Source: an uncultured Acidimicrobiia bacterium | GTDB taxonomy: Bacteria > Actinomycetota > Acidimicrobiia > Spongiisociales > Spongiisociaceae | Assembly (NCBI GenBank): GCA_958295745.1 | Contig: OY282370.1 | Coordinates: forward strand, 868,001 to 932,000 | Length of the DNA: 64,000 bases | Direction: 5' to 3' | Shown: in pieces, positions 48,901-56,779 of the stretch | Numbering within the stretch: position 1 is the stretch's first letter | Layout: every line of letters begins with the position of its first letter | The notes under the pieces: model-generated | Told to the model about the DNA's origin: nothing | The model's input: only the letters and a program-made list of their open reading frames with translations | Databases searched by the model: none | Program-made: the position numbers and the translations under genes

Positions 48901-49729
48901 TTGGGGGTCGCGTAGTTTCACCGTCACTGTCGATGCTGTGGAGACTGGTGATGTCGTTGGTGGATTGATGAACTTCGTCAAGCGGAGCCAGCCTGGGCAG
49001 TTGGCCGCGACAACAGATCGTATCGGCGATCCAGAAGACCTGATGACCGCCATCGCGGTATGCGGGCGAGAGCTGATAGAATTCGTATATCGAACGATTG
49101 AGCAGGCGCGCCGCCGGTCGCTTAGAGAGATGTGGCTGATGGCACACAGGGCCGCTACGAGCAGGGACCCAAACATGGAGCTACGACGTCGGATATTGGA
49201 GTACATGACCGAAGGAGACGCGTTCCCGGTGTTGTTATGCTTGGCAGAGAATGCTGATTTTCGGTTCTCGGAATGGGTGTCCGAATGGGGTGTCATCGAG
49301 AGCGAGGCCGACGCACGCGAGTGGCGCGCCGCGGCAGGCCGGCTACTCGAATCATATCCTACTCATCCTGGGTTGCTCGCCTCCCGAGCTATATCTGAAT
49401 CTCTTATTCCGGAGGGTGACACTCACGAGTTCGAGTCGAACCTGATATCGTCCCTACGGGCGGCACGTACCGAATATCAAGCAAGTCCGGGCAACATAGA
49501 CGACGGTGTTCACGGAATGTTCGGAAGGGTAAGAGAATGGCAACCTTTATGGACTGCCGCGGTTATCGGGGCGGCTCACCACAACGTAGCCCTGTCCGAG
49601 AATGTCACCGAAATGGCAGCGGCACATGCCGACGAGATATGGTCCCTAGCCGTATTTCCACTCGCCGACGGCCTAGAGTCCACCCTTCAACAACTGACTG
49701 ACGCGGCACCGAAAATCTACGGAGGTTAG
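45977..49729 (+). CDS. zinc-ribbon/nuclease/RecQ-helicase fusion
   Basis: 1250 residues. A topoisomerase-type C4 zinc ribbon (C8, C11, C33, C39) leads. A PD-(D/E)xK-like or DUF559-like domain follows, with CDFLW (D263) and VIEVDGIQH (E277, D279) and then a Gln/Arg helix. The RecQ helicase core lies at about 520-870: LPTGAGKSLIYQ, DEAHCVSEWGHDFRH (near 640) and YYQEVGRAGRDGQ (near 855). The last 380 residues are unfamiliar; no HRDC domain was seen. Base composition is less GC-rich than the flanks, indicating transfer. A helicase with its own nuclease and a DNA-sensing ribbon is typical of antiphage systems (inference). It is coupled to the coiled-coil gene four bases after it. Confidence 0.8.
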   Translation: MSSNNPRCPKCGSGMVRRIARKGPTTGKHFWGCGDYPRCRATRELNDVSSEPTNPPKPIPPSTTTRGAKNRRAVNLRDRRVVWRDGSINTFSKRGWRVEYHTVGASLRSVEVDGIDDLSNCWVASEDRYHEYQGADDNTRRVLEVMGKLLRRGGAPPLHPDSERILLESVGLGERIRSSPLRGDVSPALREPYTVNRAVLAVPLDGYHAEVEPGLVESEAERSLMEWMAEHHPRTVRWLMPQASFDDLLKAAGRDRQGDRRCDFLWAPPGGRPFVIEVDGIQHSGQELTDQQRDRLLQDIGIETIRVSTNEIGNGQGPQLEAITNAINDAMEQPQQPSEVDLHLVWGPIQVHRLVLGLCEAVRRGFLSGEYWVVEVEDPTERAVGLVAPYLETLYALDSLWGSGTASPVRVRFKNGATEVLLHRTPEGRYKKRRESAEESAPTSHTRILLQCDRTSCQRLPDRDNIPTVVIRSTGVPVFMSDPLGTDRGQPVRIKEGGIRGALRSLLRAVFAKEDFREGQYEALVEVIAGRDCAVLLPTGAGKSLIYQLAGLCSPGRTLVIDPLVALIEDQIEGLLYHGIDRAEDITGASRNQGQALNTVAEANAYFVFVAPERLQIQGFRDALQVLTFNTPVNLVVVDEAHCVSEWGHDFRHAYLDLGRVLRDVCSDATKTPPPLLALTGTASRVVLRDVLFQLDIKEDSDNSIVRPKSFDRPELKYVVHLSDNNRPALPGVLRSLPVMFDEPEARFFAPTDERTFSGLVFVPTVNGQYSLTDTAEEVRRVISTVGMYSGSTKPDGLASRDWARMKRDHARRFKNNSIVALVSTKAFGMGIDKPNIRWVIHNMLPSSIESYYQEVGRAGRDGQESECVLILSEFDEERNRRLLAEDRPLESIRHRHQGIHYNEGDMVTTALWFHLNNYTGINSEVSKLVNVANELSPEMERRQIELPFRDERELRERALHRLFILGVVKDYLVNWGSRSFTVTVDAVETGDVVGGLMNFVKRSQPGQLAATTDRIGDPEDLMTAIAVCGRELIEFVYRTIEQARRRSLREMWLMAHRAATSRDPNMELRRRILEYMTEGDAFPVLLCLAENADFRFSEWVSEWGVIESEADAREWRAAAGRLLESYPTHPGLLASRAISESLIPEGDTHEFESNLISSLRAARTEYQASPGNIDDGVHGMFGRVREWQPLWTAAVIGAAHHNVALSENVTEMAAAHADEIWSLAVFPLADGLESTLQQLTDAAPKIYGG

Positions 49730-49733
49730 CAAT

Positions 49734-50300
49734 ATGGCGCAAGACAACACGGTTGAGTTCGAGACGGTCAAGCGGCGCTTCGATGAAGCTACGGGTGCTC
49801 TCGATGAGCTACACGGGCAGCTCGAAAAGTTGGCTGATGCCAAGGAAACACAGGAGCGGGCCTCGGATGCCATTTCCGGCGCATCCGACAGCCTGCGGGG
49901 AACCTCGGAGACGCTGGCGTCGTTCTGTGACCAGCTGAGGTCGGCGTTGGAAAAGACACAAGAAGCGCTGCAACAAGCGGAGAACCTGGCAACCGGGGCC
50001 GAGATCACCGCCATCCGCACCGGGGTAGAAGGCACCCAGGCCCAGGTCGACAAGCTGACCCAACACGCACAGACCACCGACAGCAGACTGACCGAACTCA
50101 CCGACGGACAGGAAGCCATCCGCGACCAGGTGGGCGGTATCCAGGCCCGGATCGAAGGAGAACTTTCTGAGTCACGTCAGGCGTTGGACAGCACGCGTTC
50201 CGAGTTGGCCGCCGCCAAGGAACTCCTGACCGACGTCAAAGGCTTGGTTGCCGGCTTGCCGACCAGACACCGCCGCAAGTTCGACGACCTGGATCTCTAG
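49734..50300 (+). CDS. coiled-coil partner protein
   Basis: 188 residues, almost wholly helical, with heptad-like repeats from about residue 5 to 175 (LDELHGQLEKLADAKETQE, LRSALEKTQEALQQAENLA, LDSTRSELAAAKELL). It ends in a basic RHRRKFDDLDL tail. The ATG follows GGAGG after the helicase stop, so both are co-translated. No enzyme motif is present. It may tether or regulate the helicase, as a structural subunit. Confidence 0.6.
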   Translation: MAQDNTVEFETVKRRFDEATGALDELHGQLEKLADAKETQERASDAISGASDSLRGTSETLASFCDQLRSALEKTQEALQQAENLATGAEITAIRTGVEGTQAQVDKLTQHAQTTDSRLTELTDGQEAIRDQVGGIQARIEGELSESRQALDSTRSELAAAKELLTDVKGLVAGLPTRHRRKFDDLDL

Positions 50301-50381
50301 CCGCAGGTTCCCGGCGCGGAGAAGTGTCGTGCGGCGGATCGGCGTATCATTGCCGCTACGAAGCAGACAAGGAGTACCCCC

Positions 50382-51311
50382 ATGAGCGGCGTGATCGTTA
50401 CCTGTGCGATAACCGGCTCCTCCCACACCCCCACCATGAACAGCGACATCCCCATCACGGTCGAGGAGCACGTGACCCAGGCGGTGGACGCCGCCGGGGA
50501 GGGGGCGAGCGTCATCCACATCCATGCCCGGGACCCCATGGACGGGCGGCCCGTCTCCGATCCCGGCATCTTCCGGGAGTACTGCGCCGGGATCAAGGAA
50601 GGGTGCGACGCCGTGGTTTCGATCACCACCGGGGGCGCCACCGGCCAGACCATCGAGGAGCGCCTGCGGGTCATCGAAGTTCTCAAGCCCGAACTAGCCA
50701 CCTGCAATCTGGGCACCATGAACTACGGGCTCTTCCAGATGATCCCCCGCTACGAGGGGCGCTGGAAATACGACTGGGAGGAGCCTTTCCTCGAGAGCAC
50801 CAAGTGGGAGCCGTTCGTCAACACCTTCGGCGACATCGAATACATGCTCACCGTGCTGGCCGAGAAGACCGGATGCCGCTTCGAGTTCGAGGCCTACGAC
50901 ATCGGCCACCTCTACACCCTGGCCTACTTCGCAGACCGGGGCCTAGTGAAGCCCCCCATCTTCGTGCAGTTCGTGATGGGCACGTTCGGGGGCATCGGAC
51001 CCGACGTCGAAAACGCGGCGGCGATGAAGACCGTGGCCAACCGCCTGTTCGGGCACGACCTGGAATGGTCGATCCTCGGCGGGGGCCGCTTCCAGTTCGA
51101 CATCGTCACCGCCGGGGCCGTCATGGGCGGCAACGTGAGGGTCGGGCTGGAGGACGGCATCTATCTGCGGAAGGGCAGGCTGGCCGAATCCAACGCCGAG
51201 CAGGTGGCCAAGATCGTGCGCATCCTGCGCGAGCTGTCCCGCGAGCCCGCCGCCCCCGCCGAGACCAGGAAACGCTTGGCCCTCAAGGGTCTGGGCGCGG
51301 TCGCCTTCTGA
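50382..51311 (+). CDS. BKACE enzyme (beta-keto acid cleavage; probable dehydrocarnitine cleavage)
   Basis: 309 residues of the 3-keto-5-aminohexanoate-cleavage family: a TIM barrel with a zinc site in VIHIHARDPMDGRP near residue 44, and the PIFVQFVMGTFGGIG and NVRVGLEDGIYL motifs. These enzymes condense a beta-keto acid with acetyl-CoA. Next to a carnitine dehydrogenase, the substrate is most likely 3-dehydrocarnitine, giving betainyl-CoA and acetoacetate. AAGGAG precedes the ATG. Confidence 0.88.
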   Translation: MSGVIVTCAITGSSHTPTMNSDIPITVEEHVTQAVDAAGEGASVIHIHARDPMDGRPVSDPGIFREYCAGIKEGCDAVVSITTGGATGQTIEERLRVIEVLKPELATCNLGTMNYGLFQMIPRYEGRWKYDWEEPFLESTKWEPFVNTFGDIEYMLTVLAEKTGCRFEFEAYDIGHLYTLAYFADRGLVKPPIFVQFVMGTFGGIGPDVENAAAMKTVANRLFGHDLEWSILGGGRFQFDIVTAGAVMGGNVRVGLEDGIYLRKGRLAESNAEQVAKIVRILRELSREPAAPAETRKRLALKGLGAVAF

Positions 51312-51384
51312 CCGTGATAACCGGCGCGGACGGCCTGCCGCGGCGTCCGGCCGTGCGGACCTGCCCCAACCGAGAGCACCGCGG

Positions 51385-52875
51385 ATGATGAACCCCCATC
51401 CCAGGGTCTTCGGTGTGATCGGAACCGGGGTGATCGGCGCCGGATGGGCGGTCAGGGCGCTGAGCCGCGGCCTCGACGTAGCGGCATGGGATCCGGCCCC
51501 GGGCGCCGACCGGCGGCTGCGGGAAGCCGTCGACCGGGCCTGGCTCTCCGTCCAGCGGCTGGGCCTGTATCCGGGCGCCCGGCCCGACCGGGTCACCTTC
51601 CTGGACACCCCCGAAGAGGTATGCGCCGCCGCCGATTTCATCCAGGAGTCGGCCCCCGAGGACGAGGATCTCAAGACGGCCCTGCTGGCCCGCCTCGATG
51701 CGGCCGCCCCGCCCGGCGTGGTCATCGCCTCCAGCTCCTCCGGCCTGCTGCCCACCCGGATCGCATCCGGCTGCGCCCATCCCGAGCGGGTGGTCGTCGG
51801 CCATCCTTTCAACCCCGTCTACCTGCTCCCGCTGTGCGAGGTGGTGGCCGGCGGGCGCACCTCCCCCGAAACCGTCGAGCGGGCCGCCGAGGTGTACGAC
51901 TACCTGGACATGTATCCGCTGGTGGTGCGCAACGAGCTGCCCGGCTACCTGTCCGACCGGCTCCAGGAGGCGATGTGGCGGGAGATCCTCCACATCGTGA
52001 ACGACGGCATGGCCACCACCGGGGAACTCGACGACGCCATCGTCTACGGACCGGGGCTGCGCTGGGCGGGCATGGGCACCAACCTCACCTTCCATCTGGC
52101 CGGCGGACGCCCGGGCATGCGACACATGCTGGAACAGTTCGGCCCCGCCCTCGCCCTCCCCTGGACCAGGCTGGAGGCGCCGGAGCTCACCGACCGGCTG
52201 ATCGACGACATGGTGGAGGGAACCGCCGAGCAAGCCGCCGGGCGGAGCGTCGAAGAGCTGGAACGGATGCGGGACGACTACCTGCTGGCCGTGATGAGAG
52301 CGCTGCGCTCGGCGGGGGTGGGCGCCGGGGGCATCCTGGCCCGCCGGGAAGCCCGCCGCTACGGCCAGGGCGCCGAGCCGTGGTCCGAGGGGGACCGGAT
52401 CGCGGCGCCTCTGGAGCTGTTCTCCTGCGACGTGGAGCCCGACTGGGTGGACTACAACGACCACATGACCGAGGCCGCCTACCTGACCGCCTTCGGATGG
52501 GCCGCCGACGCCCTGTTCCGCTACATAGGCGACGACGAGGAGTACCGGGCCGCCGGGCATTCCTTCTACACGGTGGAGACCCACATCAACTATCTGAGGG
52601 AGGTGAGGGGCGGCGACTCCCTGCGCTTCACCACCCTGGTGGTGGGCCTGGACGACAAGCGGCTCCACATCTACCACGAGATGTTCGACCTCCGCACCGG
52701 GGAGCGGGCGGCCGCCGCCGAGCAGATGCTGCTGCATATGGACACCGAAACCGGGCGCCCGGCCCCGATCGAGGGAACCCCCGCCTCGGCCCTGGAAGCC
52801 GTACGCCGGGTGCATAGGACGGCGCCCCGGCCCGAATACCTGGGAAGGGTGATGGCAACCAAAGGTGAGACCTAG
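51385..52875 (+). CDS. L-carnitine dehydrogenase fused to betainyl-CoA thioesterase
   Basis: 496 residues. The N-terminal 320 are a 3-hydroxyacyl-CoA dehydrogenase-like Rossmann protein (FGVIGTGVIGAGWAVRAL, VVGHPFNPVYLLPLCEVV, RNELPGYLSDRLQEAMW), which oxidises L-carnitine with NAD. From about residue 345 a hotdog 4HBT domain (DVEPDWVDYNDHMTEAAYL and ETHINYLREVRGGD) would free glycine betaine from betainyl-CoA. This fusion is known from carnitine-degrading bacteria. It supplies glycine betaine to the corrinoid system. Confidence 0.9.
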   Translation: MMNPHPRVFGVIGTGVIGAGWAVRALSRGLDVAAWDPAPGADRRLREAVDRAWLSVQRLGLYPGARPDRVTFLDTPEEVCAAADFIQESAPEDEDLKTALLARLDAAAPPGVVIASSSSGLLPTRIASGCAHPERVVVGHPFNPVYLLPLCEVVAGGRTSPETVERAAEVYDYLDMYPLVVRNELPGYLSDRLQEAMWREILHIVNDGMATTGELDDAIVYGPGLRWAGMGTNLTFHLAGGRPGMRHMLEQFGPALALPWTRLEAPELTDRLIDDMVEGTAEQAAGRSVEELERMRDDYLLAVMRALRSAGVGAGGILARREARRYGQGAEPWSEGDRIAAPLELFSCDVEPDWVDYNDHMTEAAYLTAFGWAADALFRYIGDDEEYRAAGHSFYTVETHINYLREVRGGDSLRFTTLVVGLDDKRLHIYHEMFDLRTGERAAAAEQMLLHMDTETGRPAPIEGTPASALEAVRRVHRTAPRPEYLGRVMATKGET

Positions 52876-52923
52876 AGTGAAGCCTGAAGTTGAACGAGAA
52901 GTTGAAGCCTGGAGAGGTGGATC

Positions 52924-54084
52924 ATGGACTTCGCGCTGAGCGATGAACAGAAGCTGATAGTGGAGACAGCCCGGCTGTTCACCGAGCAGGAGCTGTTCCC
53001 CTACGAATCCGAGGTGGAGCTCACCGGCCGGGTTTCTCCGGAGCTGGTGGACCGGATCAAAACCCGATCCATCGCGGCGGGCATCTACGCCGCCAACATG
53101 CCGGCCGAGTACGGAGGGGCGGGCCTCGACCCCCTCACCCTGGCGCTGGTGGAGCGGGAACTGGGGGCCGCCTCCTTCGCCCTCCAGTACATAGTGGCCA
53201 GGCCTTCCAACATCCTGCGGGCCTGCCGGGGCGAACAGATCGAACGCTATCTGCTGCCCACCGTCCGGGGCGAGCGGGTCGAATGCCTGGCGATGAGCGA
53301 ACCGGACGCCGGCTCCGACCTGCGGGGCATGAAGTGCACGGCCTCCCGGGGCGGGGGCGGCTATGTCATCGACGGCGCCAAGCACTTCATCAGCCACGCC
53401 GACCTGGCCGACTACGTCATCCTGTTCGCCGCCACCGGCGAAGAGCCCGGACCCAGAGGGCCCCGCAAGCTGATCACCGCCTTCCTCGTGGACATGGATA
53501 CACCCGGATTCGAGGTGCGCCCCGGCTATCGGGCGGTGTCGAACCGGGGTTACCACAACTTCGTCTTGAACTTCGACGGTTGCCGGGTGCCCGAATCGGC
53601 CGTCCTGGGGGAGGAACACCGGGGTTTCGAGGTGGCCAACGAATGGCTGGGCTCCACCCGGCTCCAAGTGGCGGCCGTCTGTCTGGGCCGGGCCCGGCGC
53701 GCCATCCGCCTGGCAACCGAATGGGCGGTGGACCGCCGCCAGTTCGGACAGCAGATCGGCAAGTTCCAGGGGGTGTCGTTCAAGCTGGCGGACATGAAGA
53801 CCCGATACGAGGCCGCCGAGCTGCTCACCCTCCGGGCGGCCTGGAAGGACGGGGAGGGCGTCATGACCGACACCGACGCGGCCATGGCCAAGCTGTACGC
53901 CAGCGAGATGTGCCAGTTCGTCACCGACGAGGCCATCCAGATCTTCGGCGGCATGGGCCTGATGGACGAGATGCCGCTGGAACGGCTGTGGCGGGACACC
54001 AGGGTGGACCGCATCTGGGACGGCACCTCCGAGATCCAGCGCCACATAATCTCCCGGGCGATGCTCCGGCCCCTCGGCGGATGA
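52924..54084 (+). CDS. acyl-CoA dehydrogenase, possibly for gamma-butyrobetainyl-CoA
   Basis: 386 residues with the full family set: EYGGAGLDPLTLALVERELG, LAMSEPDAGSDLRGMK, RRQFGQQIGKFQGVSFKLADM, and IFGGMGLMDEMPLERLWRD. The usual catalytic Glu of YEGTS is Asp in IWDGTSEIQ (residue 366). The GTSEIQRHI tail otherwise matches FadE-type enzymes. With CaiD and a CoA ligase it could act as the gamma-butyrobetainyl-CoA step, in place of CaiA (inference). Confidence 0.85.
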   Translation: MDFALSDEQKLIVETARLFTEQELFPYESEVELTGRVSPELVDRIKTRSIAAGIYAANMPAEYGGAGLDPLTLALVERELGAASFALQYIVARPSNILRACRGEQIERYLLPTVRGERVECLAMSEPDAGSDLRGMKCTASRGGGGYVIDGAKHFISHADLADYVILFAATGEEPGPRGPRKLITAFLVDMDTPGFEVRPGYRAVSNRGYHNFVLNFDGCRVPESAVLGEEHRGFEVANEWLGSTRLQVAAVCLGRARRAIRLATEWAVDRRQFGQQIGKFQGVSFKLADMKTRYEAAELLTLRAAWKDGEGVMTDTDAAMAKLYASEMCQFVTDEAIQIFGGMGLMDEMPLERLWRDTRVDRIWDGTSEIQRHIISRAMLRPLGG

Positions 54085-54234
54085 AACGGGCGGCTTCACG
54101 GGCGGCGCCCGCCGGCCTCCTGCGCACGCCCCGTCCGCCCGGCCCGCCGGAGACCGCCGGAACGGCAGAACCGGCAACGACGTCCGATATGACGCCCGGC
54201 ATGAGGCGCCGCCGCACCCGGCATCCATGGATCC
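54085..54234. other. gap between acyl-CoA dehydrogenase and RNA element copy 2
   Basis: GC-rich, with no convincing frame of its own. It lies downstream of the minus-strand RNA element and between convergent transcripts. No terminator with a T-run was seen. Confidence 0.3.
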
Positions 54235-54465
54235 GACTTTTCGCGTTCTTCGCGCCAAAACCCCCGGCTCCGCCGGGCCCCCACCCCCGCCTCCACCGAT
54301 CCAAGGCCGCAGACGGCGGGAGGGCGCGTGGGCCCGGCCCGCACTCGGTCGGTCGTCGGCTAGTTTCGCGCCCCCTTCCCCTTAGGACGATGCGCCGGAT
54401 GGCCGGCCGGTCCCGGGGCGGGCGCCGTTATGATCTCAGCAGAACTACTGTGATATGTATCACTA
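54235..54465 (-). ncRNA. repeated structured RNA-like element, copy 2
   Basis: Minus strand. The 5' hairpin (54456-54432) pairs ATCACAGTAG with CTGCTGAGAT with one mismatch, and keeps the ATATC and GATCA flanks. Next come a second stem (GCGCCC with GGGCGC), the linker CGAAACTAGCCG, and GGATCGGTGGAGGCGGGGG. The 3' hairpin CCCGGCGGAGCCGGG (54277-54263) is followed by GGTTTT, and the tail GAACGCGAAAA ends at 54238. The copy points away from the acs gene. Confidence 0.55.
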
Positions 54466-54471
54466 ACACTT

Positions 54472-54500
54472 CTTATATCATAAATAAGGGCGGTGGTCAA
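54472..54500 (-). promoter_or_regulatory. promoter of RNA element copy 2
   Basis: Minus strand TTGACC (54500-54495), exactly 17 bases, TATAAG (54477-54472). Preceded by AAGGGGG as at copy 3. Confidence 0.6.
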
Positions 54501-54592
54501 CCCCCTTGCCGCCCCGGCCTCTGGAATCTCTACGCCCCGGCCGATCTCCCTGACACGACCATTCGCATCGAGGTCAACCCCCCGGCCGCCGG

Positions 54593-56683
54593 ATGAGGGC
54601 GCACGGCCAGGGCCGCGACCTTCACCGCCTCCTGGACCCCCGGACCGTGGCGGTTGTCGGAGGCCTCCCCGCCGAGCAGGCCGTAAGGCAGTCGGACCTG
54701 CTCGGCTACGAAGGCGAGATATGGCCGGTCCACCCCACCCGCCGCACCATGGCCGGGCGCCGGGTCCACCGGTCGCTGGACGATCTGCCCGGGATACCCG
54801 ACGCCGCCTTCGTGGCGGTCAACCGGCATCTCACCGTGGAGGTGGTGCACGATCTGGCCCGCCTGGGGTGCGGCGGGGCGGTGCTGTACGCCTCCGGATT
54901 CGCCGAGGCCGGAGAGGAGGGCGCCGAGCTCCAGGAACAGCTGATCTCCGGGCACGATATGCCGCTCGTGGGACCCAACTGCTACGGAACGATCAGCGGG
55001 GTGACCGGCGCCGCCCTGTGGCCGGATGTGCACGGCTGCCGCCGGGTGGAAGCCGGACCGGGGCTGATCAGCCAGTCCGGGAACATAACCCTCAACCTCA
55101 CCATGAACCGCAGGGGCGTCGACTTCAGCTACATAGTCTCCCTCGGCAACCAGTCGTCGGTAACCGCCGAGGAATGCCTCTCCCACTTTGCCCGCCGCCC
55201 CGAGGTGACCGCGGTGGGGCTCTACCTGGAATCGATCATAGATCCCATCGCCTTCGGCCGGGCCGCGCTGGCCTGCCGAGAGGCGGGGACCCCCGTGGTG
55301 GTGCTCAAGTCCGGGCGTACGGATCGGGCCGGCCGGATCACCTCGTCCCACACCGCGGCCCTGGCCGCTCCGGCGGACGCCTACGACGCCCTCTTCGAGC
55401 GGTACGGAGTGGCGGCGGCGGAGTCCCTGCCCGAGCTGGTCACCATCCTCGGGTTGCTCGACGCGATCGGCCCGCTTCCCGGGAACCGCCTGGTGTCCCT
55501 GTCCTGTTCGGGCGGCGAGGCGGCGCTGGCGGCGGATCGGGCCGTCCACCGCCGGGTGGTGTTCGAGCCGTTCGCCCCCGAGCATGCCGCCCGGGTGAAG
55601 GCGACCCTGTCCGGGCCGGCGGCGGTCACCAACCCGCTCGACTACCACACCTTCATCTGGGGAGACGAGGCCGCTCTCGAGCGGTGCTTCACGGAGGTGC
55701 TGACCGGTCCGTTCGACGCCGCCATGCTGATCCTCGACTGGCCGGCCGACGGCATCGACGACACCGACTGGTGGCCGACCCTCCGGGCCTTCGAGTCGGC
55801 CGCCGCCGCAAGCGGCACGCCCGGGTTGGTGACGGCGGGCCTGGCGGAGAACCTGCCCGACCGGATCCGGGAACACCTGACCGAACGGGGCGTGGGGGTG
55901 GCCTACTCCATCGACGAGGCGCTGGGCGGGATGGCGGCCGCGGCGGCGGTGGGGCGGTGGTTCGACCGGGACCCGCCGCCGATCCACCTGCCTGCCGGAG
56001 GCCCGCCGCGGCCCCTGCCCCCGCCCTCCGGCGGCGCCTCCGATGACCGCCGCACCGAGACCCTCGACGAACCCGCCGCCAAGGCGCTGCTGCGGAAGGC
56101 GGGGATCGCTGCGCCCGCCGGGACGGTGCTGACCGGACAGGCGCCCGCCGGAAGGCCGGCCATTCCGGACCGCCTCCGCTTCCCGCTGGTCGCCAAGACG
56201 GTGGGCCCCGGCCACAAGACCGATCTGGGCGGGGTGATCACGGGGATCGACAACGCAGAGGATCTGGAAACGGCCCTCCGGCGGCTGGGCGGCTCAGGAC
56301 GCCCGGTCCTGGTCGAGGAACAGATCACGGAGGGTGTAGCCGAGCTGTTGGTGTCGGCCCGCCGGGAAAGACCGATCGGGCTGGTCGCGACCCTGGGGGC
56401 GGGCGGCACGCTGGTGGAGCTCCTCGCCGACACCGTCACCCTGCTGCTCCCGGCCTCCCCCGACGATATACAGAGGGCGGTCGGCCGCATGCGGATCGGC
56501 CGGCTGCTCCGGGGTATGCGGGGGCGGCCGGCCGCCGACCTGGGCGCGGTGGCAGGAGTGGTAGACCGCCTCACCGCTCTGCTGACCGACCGGCCCGATC
56601 TGATCGAGGTCGAGATCAACCCGCTGATCGTCACCCCCGATTCGGCCTGGGCGGTCGACGCCCTGGTGACCGTTTCGCCGTGA
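54593..56683 (+). CDS. ADP-forming acyl-CoA synthetase (CoA ligase) fusion
   Basis: 696 residues joining both subunits of the ADP-forming acetyl-CoA synthetase type. A CoA-binding domain begins at DPRTVAVVGGLP. Ligase domains follow, with LISQSGNITLNLT and the phospho-His motif SSHTAALAAP near residue 243. From about residue 490 an ATP-grasp domain (LRKAGIAAPAG, LVAKTVGPGHKTDLGGV, VEINPLIVTP) closes the protein. Its acid is unknown; beside caiD it could activate gamma-butyrobetaine or carnitine. The ribosome site is weak. It is bracketed by two outward-pointing RNA elements. Confidence 0.88.
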   Translation: MRAHGQGRDLHRLLDPRTVAVVGGLPAEQAVRQSDLLGYEGEIWPVHPTRRTMAGRRVHRSLDDLPGIPDAAFVAVNRHLTVEVVHDLARLGCGGAVLYASGFAEAGEEGAELQEQLISGHDMPLVGPNCYGTISGVTGAALWPDVHGCRRVEAGPGLISQSGNITLNLTMNRRGVDFSYIVSLGNQSSVTAEECLSHFARRPEVTAVGLYLESIIDPIAFGRAALACREAGTPVVVLKSGRTDRAGRITSSHTAALAAPADAYDALFERYGVAAAESLPELVTILGLLDAIGPLPGNRLVSLSCSGGEAALAADRAVHRRVVFEPFAPEHAARVKATLSGPAAVTNPLDYHTFIWGDEAALERCFTEVLTGPFDAAMLILDWPADGIDDTDWWPTLRAFESAAAASGTPGLVTAGLAENLPDRIREHLTERGVGVAYSIDEALGGMAAAAAVGRWFDRDPPPIHLPAGGPPRPLPPPSGGASDDRRTETLDEPAAKALLRKAGIAAPAGTVLTGQAPAGRPAIPDRLRFPLVAKTVGPGHKTDLGGVITGIDNAEDLETALRRLGGSGRPVLVEEQITEGVAELLVSARRERPIGLVATLGAGGTLVELLADTVTLLLPASPDDIQRAVGRMRIGRLLRGMRGRPAADLGAVAGVVDRLTALLTDRPDLIEVEINPLIVTPDSAWAVDALVTVSP

Positions 56684-56744
56684 TCTGCTCCCGGCGGCGC
56701 CGGGCGGACCTAGGTCGGTCGTAAGACCCGTAGACACAAGGGGG

Positions 56745-56773
56745 TTGACGATGTCGCACTTCTATGGTATAGT
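56745..56773 (+). promoter_or_regulatory. promoter of RNA element copy 3
   Basis: TTGACG, exactly 17 bases, TATAGT, preceded by AAGGGGG. The predicted start lies near 56780, before the hairpin at 56801. Confidence 0.65.
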
Positions 56774-56779
56774 TCATAA

